Assembly: GCF_001429725.1 (NCBI RefSeq)
Contig: NZ_LMHV01000001.1
Location: forward strand, 372,001 to 436,000
Reading direction: 5' to 3'
DNA length: 64,000 nt
From: Rhizobium sp. Root708
GTDB taxonomy: Bacteria > Pseudomonadota > Alphaproteobacteria > Rhizobiales > Rhizobiaceae
Below the pieces are notes generated by a model. That model did no database searches and was not told where the DNA came from. It saw only the letters and a program-made list of their open reading frames with translations. How positions within the stretch are numbered: the stretch's first letter is position 1; each line of letters starts with the position of its first letter. Positions 9,801-17,641 of this stretch are shown in pieces. Made by a program: the position numbers and the translations under genes.

Positions 9801-12347
9801 TTCCACGCCAAGAACGGCAAGATCATCGATCAGATCAACCGTGCCGTCGCCCTGTTTGCCCCCTCCAAGGAGGAGCAGCAGGAGCTGGAGCGGGCAGATC
9901 GCGCAAAGCCTCCGACCAAGCGCATCACGCCTGCAGCGCCGGCAGCGGTTCCGGGTGTACAGATCGAAGAAGAGGGTGATCTCAACTTCTGGAACGGCAT
10001 CGGCGGCTTCTCCGGCGACGGCCGTGAATATGTCGTGCGCCTGGCAGGCGGCACGTTTACGCCGCATCCGTGGATCAACGTGATCTCGAACGAGAAATTC
10101 GGGTTCCACGTGTCGGCGGAAGGCGCTGGCTTCACCTGGAGCACCAACTCGCGCGATTATCAGCTGACCTCATGGTCGAACGACGCTGTCATCAACCGGC
10201 CCGGCGAAGCGATCTATGTCGTGGACCGGGATAACGGTGCCGTCATGACACCTTATGCTGCCCTTTCTCAGCGGCCGGACGTTCGCTTCGAAGCGCGGCA
10301 TGGCCTCGGCTACTCGGTCTTCTCGAGCGTTCAGAACGAGCTGGCGCTTGAGCTGACGCAGACGGTCGACCGCGAACGGCCGGTGAAACTACAGCGGCTC
10401 CGGCTACGAAACACCGGCGCCACGGCGAAGAAACTGCGCCTTTACGGCTATGTTGAATGGGTCCTCGGCAACAACTCGCAGAAGACGGCCCCATTCATCC
10501 TCTCGGAGCATGACGCCGAAGCTGATGCCCTTTTCGCGGGTAACAACTACAGCATCGACTACTCTGGGCGGATTGCCTTCTGCGCCGCGAGTGAAAAGAT
10601 CTCGAGCTTCACCGCCAGCCGCCGCGAATTCATCGGCAAGGCGGGAACCATCCAGGCGCCGAAGGCTGTAAATAGCGGTGCTGTGCTCTCGAGCGCTTGC
10701 GAACTCGACGGCGATCCGGCGGCTGCGCTTGCGATCGACATCGAGGTCGCAGCCGGTGAAGAACGCGACATTGTTTTCTACCTCGGCGATACCGCCACAA
10801 GGGAAGAGGCGCGCGCCGTCATTGCCGGAGTGAAGCAGGTCAAGTTCGATGATGCGGTTCATGCGAACCGCGACTTCTGGCAGCGTTTCACCGGCAAGCT
10901 GCAGATTTCCACGCCTGACCAGGGCATGAACAACCTCGTCAACACGTGGTTGCCCTATCAGAGCCTCGGTTGCCGCATCATGGCCCGGACGGCCTTCTAT
11001 CAGGCGAGCGGGGCATTCGGCTTCCGAGACCAGTTGCAGGATTCGCTTGCCTTCGTGCTGCACGAGCCATCGATCGCGCGAAAGCAGATCCTCAATGCGG
11101 CCTCACGGCAGTTCCGTGAAGGAGACGTGCAGCATTGGTGGCTGCCGGGCACCGGCGCTGGCGTTCGGACGATGATCTCCGACGACGTGGTCTGGCTGGC
11201 TTATGCCATCCATCACTACTGCACCGTCACAGGCGACAAGAGCGTGCTCGACGAGCAATTGGCCTTCGTCGAAGGGCCAGAACTCCTTGAAGGTCAGCAC
11301 GACTCGTTCTACCGGCCGGAGATTTCCGAAGACAAGGTGAGCGTTTACGAGCACGCTGCGATGGCGCTCGATCTTGCGATCGAACGCAAGGGTGCCAACG
11401 GCCTGCCGCTCTTCCTTGGCGGCGACTGGAACGACGGCATGAACCGCGTCGGCATTGGCGGCAAGGGCACGAGCGTATGGCTCGGCTGGTTCCTTGCCGG
11501 CGCGCTCCGCTCGTTCGGCGCTTACGCCGAGGAACGCGGCGACACGGTTCGGGCCACGCGCTGGGCAACACACCTCCAGGAACTCAAGGCGGCACTCGAA
11601 ACCGCCGCCTGGGATGGTGCCCACTACCGCCGCGGCACCTTCGACGATGGCAGCTTGCTGGGATCGAAGGAAAGCCTCGAATGCCAGATCGACTCCATCG
11701 CGCAGTCGTGGAGCGTTCTTTCCGGTGAAGGCGACACGGCCCACTCCGCCAAGGCGATGGAGTCGGTTCTTTCGAAGCTTGTCGACTTCGACGCAAGGAT
11801 CATCCGGCTGTTCACGCCACCCTTTGCCAACTCCGCCAAGGACCCGGGCTATATCAAGGCCTATCCGCCCGGCGTGCGCGAAAACGGAGGGCAGTACACG
11901 CATGCGGCAACCTGGGTGGTCATGGCACTTGCCGAGCTCAATAGAGGCGACGACGCATTGCGTTGCTTCGATCTTCTCAACCCGATCAGCCATGCCCGCG
12001 ATGTCGCATCGGCCGAACGCTATCGGGTCGAGCCCTATGTCATTGCTGCCGATGTCTACGGCGAAGGCGCGTTGACGGGTCGCGGCGGCTGGACGTGGTA
12101 CACAGGCTCGGCCGGCTGGCTTTATCGCGCTGCCATCGAGGGCATTTTGGGAATCCGGCTAAAGGATGGTCGCCTTCATGTTCGTCCGGCATTGCCGAGC
12201 GCGTGGGAAGGCTTCTCGGCGGAGATAGAGCATTCGGGCGCTAAATATCTCATTTCGGTCTCAAAATCGTCCCATCCGCGCGGTTACGATGTGACCATCA
12301 ACGGACGCGAAGTCACCGATCCCGACGAGGGATATCCGGTCGGATAA
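3828..12347 (+). CDS. ndvB: Cyclic beta-1,2-glucan synthase
   Basis: A giant 2839-residue inner-membrane enzyme, matching the roughly 2800-residue NdvB/ChvB family that initiates, elongates and cyclises periplasmic beta-1,2-glucan from UDP-glucose. After a soluble N-terminal region come hydrophobic segments near residues 405-470. A family-84-like glycosyltransferase region follows, with LDADTR (Asp624, Asp626) and RQHRWARGDW (RxxRW at 770-774). Further membrane spans lie near 810-870 and 920-980. A glucoamylase-like region is central, and a C-terminal GH94 phosphorylase-like domain carries GDWNDGMNR (Asp2533, Asp2536), thought to control ring size. Known roles are osmoadaptation, motility, and nodulation or virulence. 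The frame is uninterrupted. Confidence 0.97.
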   Translation: MSISATSPSSSRESEPKQIDHNDSIRSTYLSIEDIKAMGASVAREGVASLPAFAPFDFFARHKENEKEILRVYRTTAADVESGETITPAAEWLLDNHYIVEEAIQEVRRDFPKQFYRELPTISVGGVQVPRTLALAWLYVAHTHSTISQESLTALVDGFQETETLRIGELWALPSLVRYVLVENLRRISIRVERSRRMRRQANDAADALVRLTEPGKAAEYLKSLESLAEDNTFSTQFLYRMRDGSQASSLAIAWLDDRLEALGRDTEGTTMAEHSRLSSGNVTMGNIIRSLREIDDTEWSVWVEQVSHVDRLLWENSDYGVLDSGSRNKYRKQIEKLAKRSTMSEMEIAQLALDMTDEARSAEEPQPHEPNVGGFLAGMQRPKLEARATYRPTLVQHFVRAVRKFNWLSIAVPVVLLTIIAMVIVGRFMSHAGMGPAEIALLLIMFALPASEGATGLFNTVLSFFVTPARLVGYEFKEGIPEDARTLLVVPCLISNRDSVDELVRNIEVHYLANPRGEIYFALLSDWPDSQVEETAADLEVLDYARREIANLSARYAYDGKTRFYLLHRRRLYNPSEGAWMGWERKRGKLHELNLLLRGDRDTTYLPGANVVPENVQYVMTLDADTRLMRDTVTKLVGKLYHPINRPVLNPATGRVESGYGVLQPRVTPSLTTGKDASVFQRVFSINRGLDPYVFTVSDVYQDLAGEGTFTGKGLYHVDAFEASLKGRIEENAVLSHDLLEGSMARCALVTDLELVEDFPTRYEVETSRQHRWARGDWQLLPYMFNPKHGVTALGRWKMFDNLRRSLTPIAWFFASVLGWYFMDPLGALVWQILLIFCLFVAPTLSLINGIIPRTSDIVARAHLYTVWSDIRAANAQVALRIVFIADSACMMADAIGRSIYRLFFSHKLMLQWRTAASVQAGKQGTVASYYKAMWHAPVLAMLALAFAALSGDKAYLVGIPFALLWILSPLVAYYVSQSAETEDRMHVPDAVSSELRKIARRTWRYYEAFTTVEQNYLPPDNVQETPHIIVAARTSPTNIGVYLLSVVSGRHFGWFSFEETLERLEQTIATVDKMEKFRGHLFNWYHTDTLQTLGPRYVSAVDSGNLAGHLIAISSACRNWAEAPSAHMQGNLDGVGDTAGILAEALAELPDDRKTVRPLRRRLEERIIGFQNALAAVKREHEFASIRIINLAVLARDIQKLAANLDHEVKSALSAEVTRWAESLVKVCEAHISDSTFDLANIDALRPRLVALRDKARDLAFSMDFGFLFRPERRLLSIGYRVESAELDQACYDLLASECRLTSLFGIAKGDLPTEHWYRLGRQVVPVGSRGALVSWSGSMFEYLMPPLVMQERGGGILNQTNNLVVVEQMNYGRKLGIPWGISEAAFNARDHNLNYQYTNFGVPSLGLKRGLGHNAVIAPYASLLASQYNPEAALENLERLRKLGALGKYGFYDAVDFTPTRVPEGKTCAIVHNYYAHHHGMSIAAVANVAFNGHLRELFHSDPVIEAAELLLQEKAPRDIPVMSGKHESDTPASIHDDLLRPELRKIYNPSERDREVVFLSNGHYSLMLTATGAGYARWNGQSVSRWKSDPTEDRWGSFIFLRDTTTNEWWSTTAEPKSVEGEQVKVLFADEKAEFTKTVGDLTSEVECIVATEHDAEGRRLTLINSGTEDRFIEVTSYLEPVLTTDDTDNAHPAFARMFVKTEVGKRGDVIRAERNKRDPNEPNMAVAHLIVDSAGTSRHTEFETDRRKFLGRGRSLANAAAFDAGATLSGTDGFTLDPILSLRRTVRVPAGKKVSVIFWTIAAPTRNEVDQAVNRYRHADAFNHELVQAWTRTQVQMRHVGVTSQQAAAFQYLGRHLVYPDMHLRADAAAVEAGMQSQSSLWPLAISGDFPIFTLRINDDMDLDIAREALLAQEYLRSRGVTADLVIMNERASSYAQDMQHAVDQMAENVRRLGQADGLRQHIFTVRKDLMEEATYHALISASRVTFHAKNGKIIDQINRAVALFAPSKEEQQELERADRAKPPTKRITPAAPAAVPGVQIEEEGDLNFWNGIGGFSGDGREYVVRLAGGTFTPHPWINVISNEKFGFHVSAEGAGFTWSTNSRDYQLTSWSNDAVINRPGEAIYVVDRDNGAVMTPYAALSQRPDVRFEARHGLGYSVFSSVQNELALELTQTVDRERPVKLQRLRLRNTGATAKKLRLYGYVEWVLGNNSQKTAPFILSEHDAEADALFAGNNYSIDYSGRIAFCAASEKISSFTASRREFIGKAGTIQAPKAVNSGAVLSSACELDGDPAAALAIDIEVAAGEERDIVFYLGDTATREEARAVIAGVKQVKFDDAVHANRDFWQRFTGKLQISTPDQGMNNLVNTWLPYQSLGCRIMARTAFYQASGAFGFRDQLQDSLAFVLHEPSIARKQILNAASRQFREGDVQHWWLPGTGAGVRTMISDDVVWLAYAIHHYCTVTGDKSVLDEQLAFVEGPELLEGQHDSFYRPEISEDKVSVYEHAAMALDLAIERKGANGLPLFLGGDWNDGMNRVGIGGKGTSVWLGWFLAGALRSFGAYAEERGDTVRATRWATHLQELKAALETAAWDGAHYRRGTFDDGSLLGSKESLECQIDSIAQSWSVLSGEGDTAHSAKAMESVLSKLVDFDARIIRLFTPPFANSAKDPGYIKAYPPGVRENGGQYTHAATWVVMALAELNRGDDALRCFDLLNPISHARDVASAERYRVEPYVIAADVYGEGALTGRGGWTWYTGSAGWLYRAAIEGILGIRLKDGRLHVRPALPSAWEGFSAEIEHSGAKYLISVSKSSHPRGYDVTINGREVTDPDEGYPVG

Positions 12348-12378
12348 CCAGCATCTTCAAGCTTACCATCCGGCGTTT

Positions 12379-12414
12379 CGTTGCGGCCAAAAGGGAAACC
12401 TTTTGGCCGCAACG
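12379..12414 (+). terminator. Strong GAAA-loop hairpin between ndvB and the OpgC gene
   Basis: A perfect 16-bp inverted repeat (arms 12379-12394 and 12399-12414) encloses the tetraloop GAAA, giving a GNRA-capped stem just after ndvB and 32 bases before the next ATG. No T-run follows on the plus strand, so it is not a canonical intrinsic terminator. It could be a stability element, a partial attenuator between the two genes, or a Rho-related 3' end. Confidence 0.55.
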
Positions 12415-12445
12415 GCGTTTGCAAGACGGAAAGCAGGAGAGGTTC

Positions 12446-13672
12446 ATGTTATCACGGCCAGACACTAATCATGTCGGGAAGGCTACCATTTCGGCCGCCG
12501 CAAACGGGAAGCGCGATACGAGGCTCGACGTTCTCCGGGGCTTGGCGCTGATAACGATCTTCATCAATCACGTCCCAGGGCAGATTTTCGAGGCCCTCAC
12601 GACCAAGAACTTCGGCTTCTCCGACGCGGCCGAGGCATTTGTCCTGATTTCGGGAATCGCTGTCGGACTTGCCTACGGCGCCCGCTTCGAAGTTGCGTCA
12701 TGGCTGGTAACGGCCAAAAAGGCTGCCAAGCGTGCCTTCACCCTCTACCTCGCGCATATGATCACGACGTTCATGACCCTTGCGCTCTTCCTGACGGGCG
12801 CCTGGATATTCCACCGTCCGGGTCTGCTGTGTGAGATCAATATCCTTGCAGTCCTCACGAACCTGCAGGCTGGAATTCCCTCGCTGCTACTGCTCGGGCA
12901 TCAGATTGGCTACAACAACATCCTGCCCATGTACGGCGCGCTGATGCTGATCGTACCCGTTGTCCTGCTGTTGAATGCCCGGAGCCCGCTCCTCGCACTG
13001 GCAGTATCGGGTAGCGTCTGGCTGGCTGCCGGCGTCTTCGAGATTGCTCCTCACAATACGTTGATCGAGGGGTACTGGTTCCTCAACCCACTGTCCTGGC
13101 AATTCCTGTTCACGATCGGCATCGTCGGCATGATGCATGTTCGCAATGGCGGAAAGCTTCCGGCTCACCCGCTCCTGATGCTTCTGTCGGCGAGCTATGT
13201 CGCACTGTCGTTCGTTTGGGTGGTCGGCCAGTACTGGGGCCTCGGAAACGCTCTTGCTTCCCTAGGCCTGCCCCCTGTCTTGACCGGCTTCGACAAGACA
13301 TTCCTGTCGCTACCGCGTCTTCTGCATGTCCTGGCGCTTGCCTACCTCGTGATCAACATTCCGGCTCTCTCCCAGCTTCTGCGCCGCTCGGAAGACAATC
13401 CCCTGGTAATCTTCGGTCGCCATTCGCTGAACATCTTCGTCGCCGGTACCATCCTTGCCATGGTCGGGCAGGTCATCCTCTACATCAACAATCGAGATCA
13501 GATCGTTGGTCCGATCTTCGTCGTCCTCGGCATCGCCCTGCAGTTTGCCTATGCGTACCACCTTGAGCGCAAGCGCAAGCTTGGCCGGGCAGATCGCCCC
13601 CAGCTGGCCCATCGCGGGATGCAACCGGTGCCGGTTCGCGCCAGCCATATGCGGGATATGAAACGAAAGTGA
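12446..13672 (+). CDS. opgC: OpgC-domain membrane acyltransferase, probable glucan-decorating protein
   Basis: A 408-residue polytopic membrane protein with about ten hydrophobic segments and the OpgC/acyltransferase-3 N-terminal signature RLDVLRGLALITIFINHVPG. The start chosen is the ATG at 12446, preceded by AGGAGA; an upstream TTG at 12419 is less well placed. OpgC proteins transfer succinyl or similar groups onto osmoregulated periplasmic glucans. Its position directly after the cyclic glucan synthase, on the same strand, fits a role in adding an anionic substituent to cyclic beta-1,2-glucan. The actual substituent cannot be read from the sequence. The C-terminal tail is basic and probably cytoplasmic. 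Confidence 0.82.
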   Translation: MLSRPDTNHVGKATISAAANGKRDTRLDVLRGLALITIFINHVPGQIFEALTTKNFGFSDAAEAFVLISGIAVGLAYGARFEVASWLVTAKKAAKRAFTLYLAHMITTFMTLALFLTGAWIFHRPGLLCEINILAVLTNLQAGIPSLLLLGHQIGYNNILPMYGALMLIVPVVLLLNARSPLLALAVSGSVWLAAGVFEIAPHNTLIEGYWFLNPLSWQFLFTIGIVGMMHVRNGGKLPAHPLLMLLSASYVALSFVWVVGQYWGLGNALASLGLPPVLTGFDKTFLSLPRLLHVLALAYLVINIPALSQLLRRSEDNPLVIFGRHSLNIFVAGTILAMVGQVILYINNRDQIVGPIFVVLGIALQFAYAYHLERKRKLGRADRPQLAHRGMQPVPVRASHMRDMKRK

Positions 13673-13708
13673 GACAGGCGGTATTGGCCCGCGTCGCGGC
13701 GCAAAATT

Positions 13709-13737
13709 CTTGACTCTTGGGCAAAATCTTTTATGAG
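13709..13737 (+). promoter_or_regulatory. Possible sigma-70-type promoter for the small ORF/asd
   Basis: CTTGAC at 13709-13714 matches the rhizobial -35 hexamer and is followed 17 bases later by TATGAG at 13732-13737, a weak -10. The small ORF's ATG lies 22 bases further down. Spacing is right but the -10 is poor. Confidence 0.35.
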
Positions 13738-13759
13738 CAGCTTTGGAAAAGGAATATCC

Positions 13760-13879
13760 ATGGTTCGCGACGAACACGCCATTGCTGTGAGCAATGACCA
13801 GGCACCAAGTGCCGGGATGGATATTGCCGTTCCGGTTTCTTCCAAAACCAAGGCCAAAACGACGACGAAAACCGTCTGA
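13760..13879 (+). CDS. Small hypothetical protein, 39 residues
   Basis: An ATG at 13760 opens a 39-codon frame ending at TGA 13877-13879, with AAAGGA 7-12 bases upstream as a fair ribosome binding site. An in-frame ATG at 13733 would add nine residues but sits on the candidate -10. The peptide is neutral to acidic at first and ends in a lysine/threonine-rich tail (SKTKAKTTTKTV), with no signal or membrane segment. I do not recognise a family. It lies 112 bases upstream of asd, so it could be an independent small protein or a leader ORF. Confidence 0.4.
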   Translation: MVRDEHAIAVSNDQAPSAGMDIAVPVSSKTKAKTTTKTV

Positions 13880-13991
13880 CGTCTCTGGCCTGCCGCTCTC
13901 TCCCCGGCCCGGCTGGGGACAGGAAGCCGCGATCCATTCGCCGCTTCCCCCTCACCGGACAAGAGGAGAGAAGAGAAAGAGAGCTTGAGAA

Positions 13992-15026
13992 ATGGGTTTT
14001 AAAGTTGCGATAGCGGGAGCGACCGGAAATGTGGGCAGAGAGATGCTCAACATCCTTTCCGAGCGTGGTTTCCCGGTAGATGAAGTTGTAGCGCTGGCAT
14101 CGGCCCGGTCGCAGGGAACGACGGTTTCCTATGGCGACAAGACGCTGAAGGTCGCCAATCTCGAGAACTACGATTTCTCCGATACGGATATCTGCCTGAT
14201 GTCTGCTGGCGGCGAGGTCTCCAAGAAGTGGTCGCCGAAGATCGGTGCGCAGGGCTGCGTCGTGATCGATAACTCGTCCGCGTGGCGCTATGACGCCGAC
14301 GTGCCGCTGATCGTGCCGGAGGTCAATCCGGACGCCATCACGCAGTTCACCAAGCGCAACATCATTGCAAATCCGAACTGCTCGACCGCCCAGCTGGTCG
14401 TCGCTTTGAAGCCGCTGCACGATTTCGCGAAGATCAAGCGCGTCGTCGTGTCGACCTACCAGTCGGTATCCGGCGCTGGCAAGGACGGCATGGACGAACT
14501 CTTCAATCAGACCCGCGCGGTATTCGTCGCCGATCCGATCGAGAACAAGAAGTTCACCAAGCGCATCGCTTTCAACGTCATCCCGCACATCGATTCGTTC
14601 ATGGAAGATGGCTACACGAAGGAAGAGTGGAAGGTTCTTGCCGAGACCAAGAAAATGCTCGATCCGAAGATCAAGGTAACCTGCACCGCCGTGCGTGTTC
14701 CTGTCTTTATCGGCCACTCTGAATCCGTGAACATCGAGTTCGAGAACGAAATCACTGCGGATCAGGCGCGCGATATTCTTCGCGAAGCACCGGGCTGCCA
14801 GGTCATCGACAAGCACGAGAACGGCGGCTACATCACGCCTTACGAATCCGCTGGCGAAGACGCGACTTTTATCTCGCGCATTCGCGAGGACGCGACGGTC
14901 GAGAACGGCCTGAACATATGGGTGGTCTCCGACAACCTGCGCAAGGGCGCTGCCCTGAATGCGATTCAGATCGCTGAACTGCTGGTAAATCGTGGCCTCG
15001 TAAAGCCGCGCAAGCAGGTCGCCTGA
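13992..15026 (+). CDS. asd: Aspartate-semialdehyde dehydrogenase
   Basis: A 344-residue NADPH-dependent enzyme converting aspartyl-4-phosphate to aspartate-4-semialdehyde, the branch point to lysine/diaminopimelate, threonine and methionine. The N-terminal GATGNVGREML is the nucleotide-binding loop, and NPNCSTAQLV places catalytic Cys130. Length and motifs are typical of the proteobacterial enzyme. A purine-rich leader precedes the ATG. It appears monocistronic, with a 112-base gap from the small ORF upstream and a hairpin downstream. Confidence 0.97.
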   Translation: MGFKVAIAGATGNVGREMLNILSERGFPVDEVVALASARSQGTTVSYGDKTLKVANLENYDFSDTDICLMSAGGEVSKKWSPKIGAQGCVVIDNSSAWRYDADVPLIVPEVNPDAITQFTKRNIIANPNCSTAQLVVALKPLHDFAKIKRVVVSTYQSVSGAGKDGMDELFNQTRAVFVADPIENKKFTKRIAFNVIPHIDSFMEDGYTKEEWKVLAETKKMLDPKIKVTCTAVRVPVFIGHSESVNIEFENEITADQARDILREAPGCQVIDKHENGGYITPYESAGEDATFISRIREDATVENGLNIWVVSDNLRKGAALNAIQIAELLVNRGLVKPRKQVA

Positions 15027-15048
15027 ACGAATTGTTAACCATGTCTTG

Positions 15049-15078
15049 ATAAGCCCGGTCTAAAGGTCGGGCTTATTT
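15049..15078 (+). terminator. Intrinsic-type terminator after asd
   Basis: Perfect 9-bp arms (ATAAGCCCG at 15049-15057, CGGGCTTAT at 15068-15076) with a 10-base loop lie 22 bases past the asd stop. Only a short T-stretch follows. Confidence 0.65.
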
Positions 15079-15190
15079 CAGGCGCGGAATCAAAACCGTT
15101 TTCCGGGCTTGCAAGAGTTGCCGTGACAATATCGCCAAGCGTCAGGTGTAGCCTGTCCGTGGCTGGGTAGATCGGGATCGGGGTATCTTC

Positions 15191-16012
15191 ATGCGCTTAA
15201 AAAGACTTTTGTTAGCCACGATAGCGGCTGCGTCCATTTTCCACGTCGTTCCGGCGATAGCCGAAGCGGCACAGTGCGGCAATACCGGCGCAGGCTTCGA
15301 TGCTTGGGTCGTCTCCTTCAAGCAGGAAGCCGCAGCCAATGGCGTGAGCCCTTCTGTCCTCGACAAGGCCTTTGCCAACGTCGTCTACAATCGCCCGACG
15401 ATTTCGGCTGATCGCGGCCAGAAAAGCTTCAAGCTTTCCTTCGACGCCTTCATGCAGAAGCGCGGCGGTGCGACAATCATCACGCGCGGCAAATCCATGA
15501 AGCGTGCAAACGCACAGCTCTTCGCAACGATCGAGCGCCGCTTCGGAGTTCCGGCCGGCCCACTGATCGCGATTTGGGGCATGGAAACCGGCTTCGGCAG
15601 TTACATGGGCAATCAGCACACCATGTCCGCTGTTTCGACCCTGGCTTATGATTGCCGCCGCTCCGCCTACTTTACTGACCAGCTCTACGCCGCTCTACAG
15701 TTGGTATCCGAAGGCTACCTGAACCCGCAGGCACGGGGTGCCGCGCACGGCGAGATCGGCCAGACGCAGTTCCTGCCCCGTAACGTCGTTCTTTACGGCG
15801 CGGATGGTGATGGTGATGGTCGTGTCGACATGGTCGGCTCGCGTGCGGACGCGCTGGCTTCCACAGCGAACTTCCTGAAGGGCCACGGCTGGCAGCCCGG
15901 CGCCGGCTATCAGCCGGGCGAGCCGAACTTCACGGCCATCGCGGGCTGGAATGCCGCAACCGTGTATCAGCAGGCTATCGCCTATATCGGTCAGCAGATC
16001 GACGCGAACTAA
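15191..16012 (+). CDS. Lytic murein transglycosylase, MltB/SLT_2 family
   Basis: A 273-residue exported enzyme that cleaves the glycan strand of peptidoglycan to 1,6-anhydromuropeptides. A signal peptide covers about residues 1-26 (basic start, hydrophobic core, AEAA end) with no clear lipobox, so it is probably a soluble periplasmic form. Catalytic Glu132 lies in WGMETGFGSYMG, and GQTQFLP and GWN are other family segments. The run DGDGDGRVD near residues 204-212 resembles the EF-hand-like calcium loop known from E. coli Slt35. It is alone between asd and the convergent carbonic anhydrase gene. A specific paralogue name is not assigned. Confidence 0.88.
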   Translation: MRLKRLLLATIAAASIFHVVPAIAEAAQCGNTGAGFDAWVVSFKQEAAANGVSPSVLDKAFANVVYNRPTISADRGQKSFKLSFDAFMQKRGGATIITRGKSMKRANAQLFATIERRFGVPAGPLIAIWGMETGFGSYMGNQHTMSAVSTLAYDCRRSAYFTDQLYAALQLVSEGYLNPQARGAAHGEIGQTQFLPRNVVLYGADGDGDGRVDMVGSRADALASTANFLKGHGWQPGAGYQPGEPNFTAIAGWNAATVYQQAIAYIGQQIDAN

Positions 16013-16054
16013 CGTTCGCAGAGCGCGTCGGGGGAGACCTCGACGCGCTTCTTA

Positions 16055-16696
16055 TCAGGCGTCCGGACGAATGAAGTCCCGCGTCTCGGCGTCCATGACC
16101 CAGAGCTCGCCGGTCGAAATATCGAACCAGGCACCATGAAGCTGGATCTGACCAGCGTCTTCCAACGCCTTGATATTGGGAAACGTCCGCAAATTCTCGA
16201 TCGAATTACGGATGGAAACGCGCTCCAGCGCGGTTTGCCGTTCCGACGGAGTCATCACGTCATTGCTCTGGATCTGCTCGGCGGCCGGCCGCACAAGTGA
16301 CATCCAACGACCGATGAAATCGCCCGGCGAAAGCGGCTCAGCGTTCGGATCGAGCGCGGCCCGGATGCCACCACATCGACCGTGACCCATCACGACGATA
16401 TCCGACACCTTCAGAACCTGAACAGCAAATTCCAGCGCTGCAGAGGTCGCATGGAAATGACCGTCCGGTTCGTAGGGCGGGACCATGTTGGCAACGTTGC
16501 GGACGACGAAGAGCTCGCCCGGTCCTGAATCGAAGATCAGTTCCGGAGCTGCCCGGGAGTCGGAACAGGCAACGACCAGCGTGCTCGGGCTTTGACCATT
16601 CTCAGCCAACGTCTTGTATCGATCGCGGGCATCGGCATAACGCCCGCTCATGAAGTTTCGATAGCCGTCTAGAAGGGTATTTGGAAAACGCAGCAT
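16055..16696 (-). CDS. Beta-class carbonic anhydrase
   Basis: A 213-residue zinc enzyme interconverting CO2 and bicarbonate. Zinc ligands are visible as ACSDSR (Cys44, with Asp46/Arg48 dyad) and HGRCGG (His105, Cys108). The ATG at 16696 is chosen because GGAG lies just upstream; a 15-residue longer reading lacks support. Family members supply bicarbonate for carboxylases, which fits an organism with the biotin-dependent carboxylase at the window start, though no operon links them. It is convergent with the lytic transglycosylase gene. Confidence 0.93.
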   Translation of the reverse strand: MLRFPNTLLDGYRNFMSGRYADARDRYKTLAENGQSPSTLVVACSDSRAAPELIFDSGPGELFVVRNVANMVPPYEPDGHFHATSAALEFAVQVLKVSDIVVMGHGRCGGIRAALDPNAEPLSPGDFIGRWMSLVRPAAEQIQSNDVMTPSERQTALERVSIRNSIENLRTFPNIKALEDAGQIQLHGAWFDISTGELWVMDAETRDFIRPDA

Positions 16697-16765
16697 AGCT
16701 CTCCGCTTATAGTCAGGACCCAACAATATCAACCGCCACACTTTAGAATGACAGCCGCTCGATAT

Positions 16766-17641
16766 CTAGCGCCGATGTTTCTGCGCAGGATGGATAAGCC
16801 GACGCATTTGCACCATCGCCATTGGAGTGGAAAGGCTGGATGCATCGCTGGCCAGCGTGAGCTCGTCACTGCCGCGCTTCACAGCGCGCGCCAGCACCTC
16901 ATAGACGCTGGCTGTCGCAAGCTGCAGGGCTTTTTCGTCCTCCATGCCTGAGAGCAGGCGCGAGAGGAAGAGAGCTGCCAGCAGGTCGCCCAAGCCGTTG
17001 GGCGGATTCTCGATCATGCGATGCTCGGCGAGCAGCGCATGCCGCCCGGACAAGTAAAGGTTTCCCGTTCCTCCGGCCATCATGGGTACCGCAGAGGTAA
17101 CGAGCATTCGCGGTGGCCCCAGTGAAAGCGCCGCATCCATGATGTCGATGTTGCTTTCCAGCGGCGCGCCAGCCAGCCAGGACAGTTCGTAGCGGTTGGG
17201 CGTTGAAAGCGACGCCAGCGGTATCAGATGGTCACGTATCGCTTCGGCGGTTGCCTGCGGAACGTAGAGGCCGCCAAAGTCACCCATAACTGGATCACAA
17301 ACATAAAGCAGCTCAGGATTTTGCTCCCGCAGAGCGGTGATAAGCCGCGCCACCGAGCGAGCCTGCGCCGCATTTCCGAAGTAGCCCGACAGAACCGCTT
17401 TCACCTCGCCGATCCACGGGGCGCGAATAAGATCGTCAACCGCCGCGTCGAAGTCGCTTTCGGCAAAGGTCAAACGCGTCGATCGGCCATGACCCGGATG
17501 CCACGGCAGCACGATCGTTGGCAATGCCCAAACTTGATGCCCCAGTGTCTCGAGAGAGAAGACCGCAGCACGATTTCCAACGGAGCCACGCACGACATGA
17601 CTGGAGATGACGATGACTGTTCCTGCGGCATTCTGCGACAT
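16766..17641 (-). CDS. pdxY: Pyridoxal kinase
   Basis: A 291-residue ribokinase-fold kinase that phosphorylates pyridoxal to PLP in the salvage pathway. Family features are the early SSHVVRGSVGNRAA substrate segment, YVCDPVMGD, STPNRYE and the catalytic/anion-hole region ENPPNGLGDLLAA, in which an Asn-Gly replaces the more usual Gly-Thr while the catalytic Asp is retained. It lies 70 bases upstream of the carbonic anhydrase on the same strand and is divergent from the glutamate dehydrogenase gene across about 250 bases. PdxY and PdxK are hard to separate; length and the lack of a PdxK-type insert favour PdxY. Confidence 0.88.
   Translation of the reverse strand: MSQNAAGTVIVISSHVVRGSVGNRAAVFSLETLGHQVWALPTIVLPWHPGHGRSTRLTFAESDFDAAVDDLIRAPWIGEVKAVLSGYFGNAAQARSVARLITALREQNPELLYVCDPVMGDFGGLYVPQATAEAIRDHLIPLASLSTPNRYELSWLAGAPLESNIDIMDAALSLGPPRMLVTSAVPMMAGGTGNLYLSGRHALLAEHRMIENPPNGLGDLLAALFLSRLLSGMEDEKALQLATASVYEVLARAVKRGSDELTLASDASSLSTPMAMVQMRRLIHPAQKHRR

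Noticed and set aside
15803..15822. Short tandem GGTGAT repeat
   Set aside because: It encodes the DGDGDG calcium-type loop of the lytic transglycosylase; not a separate repeat element.
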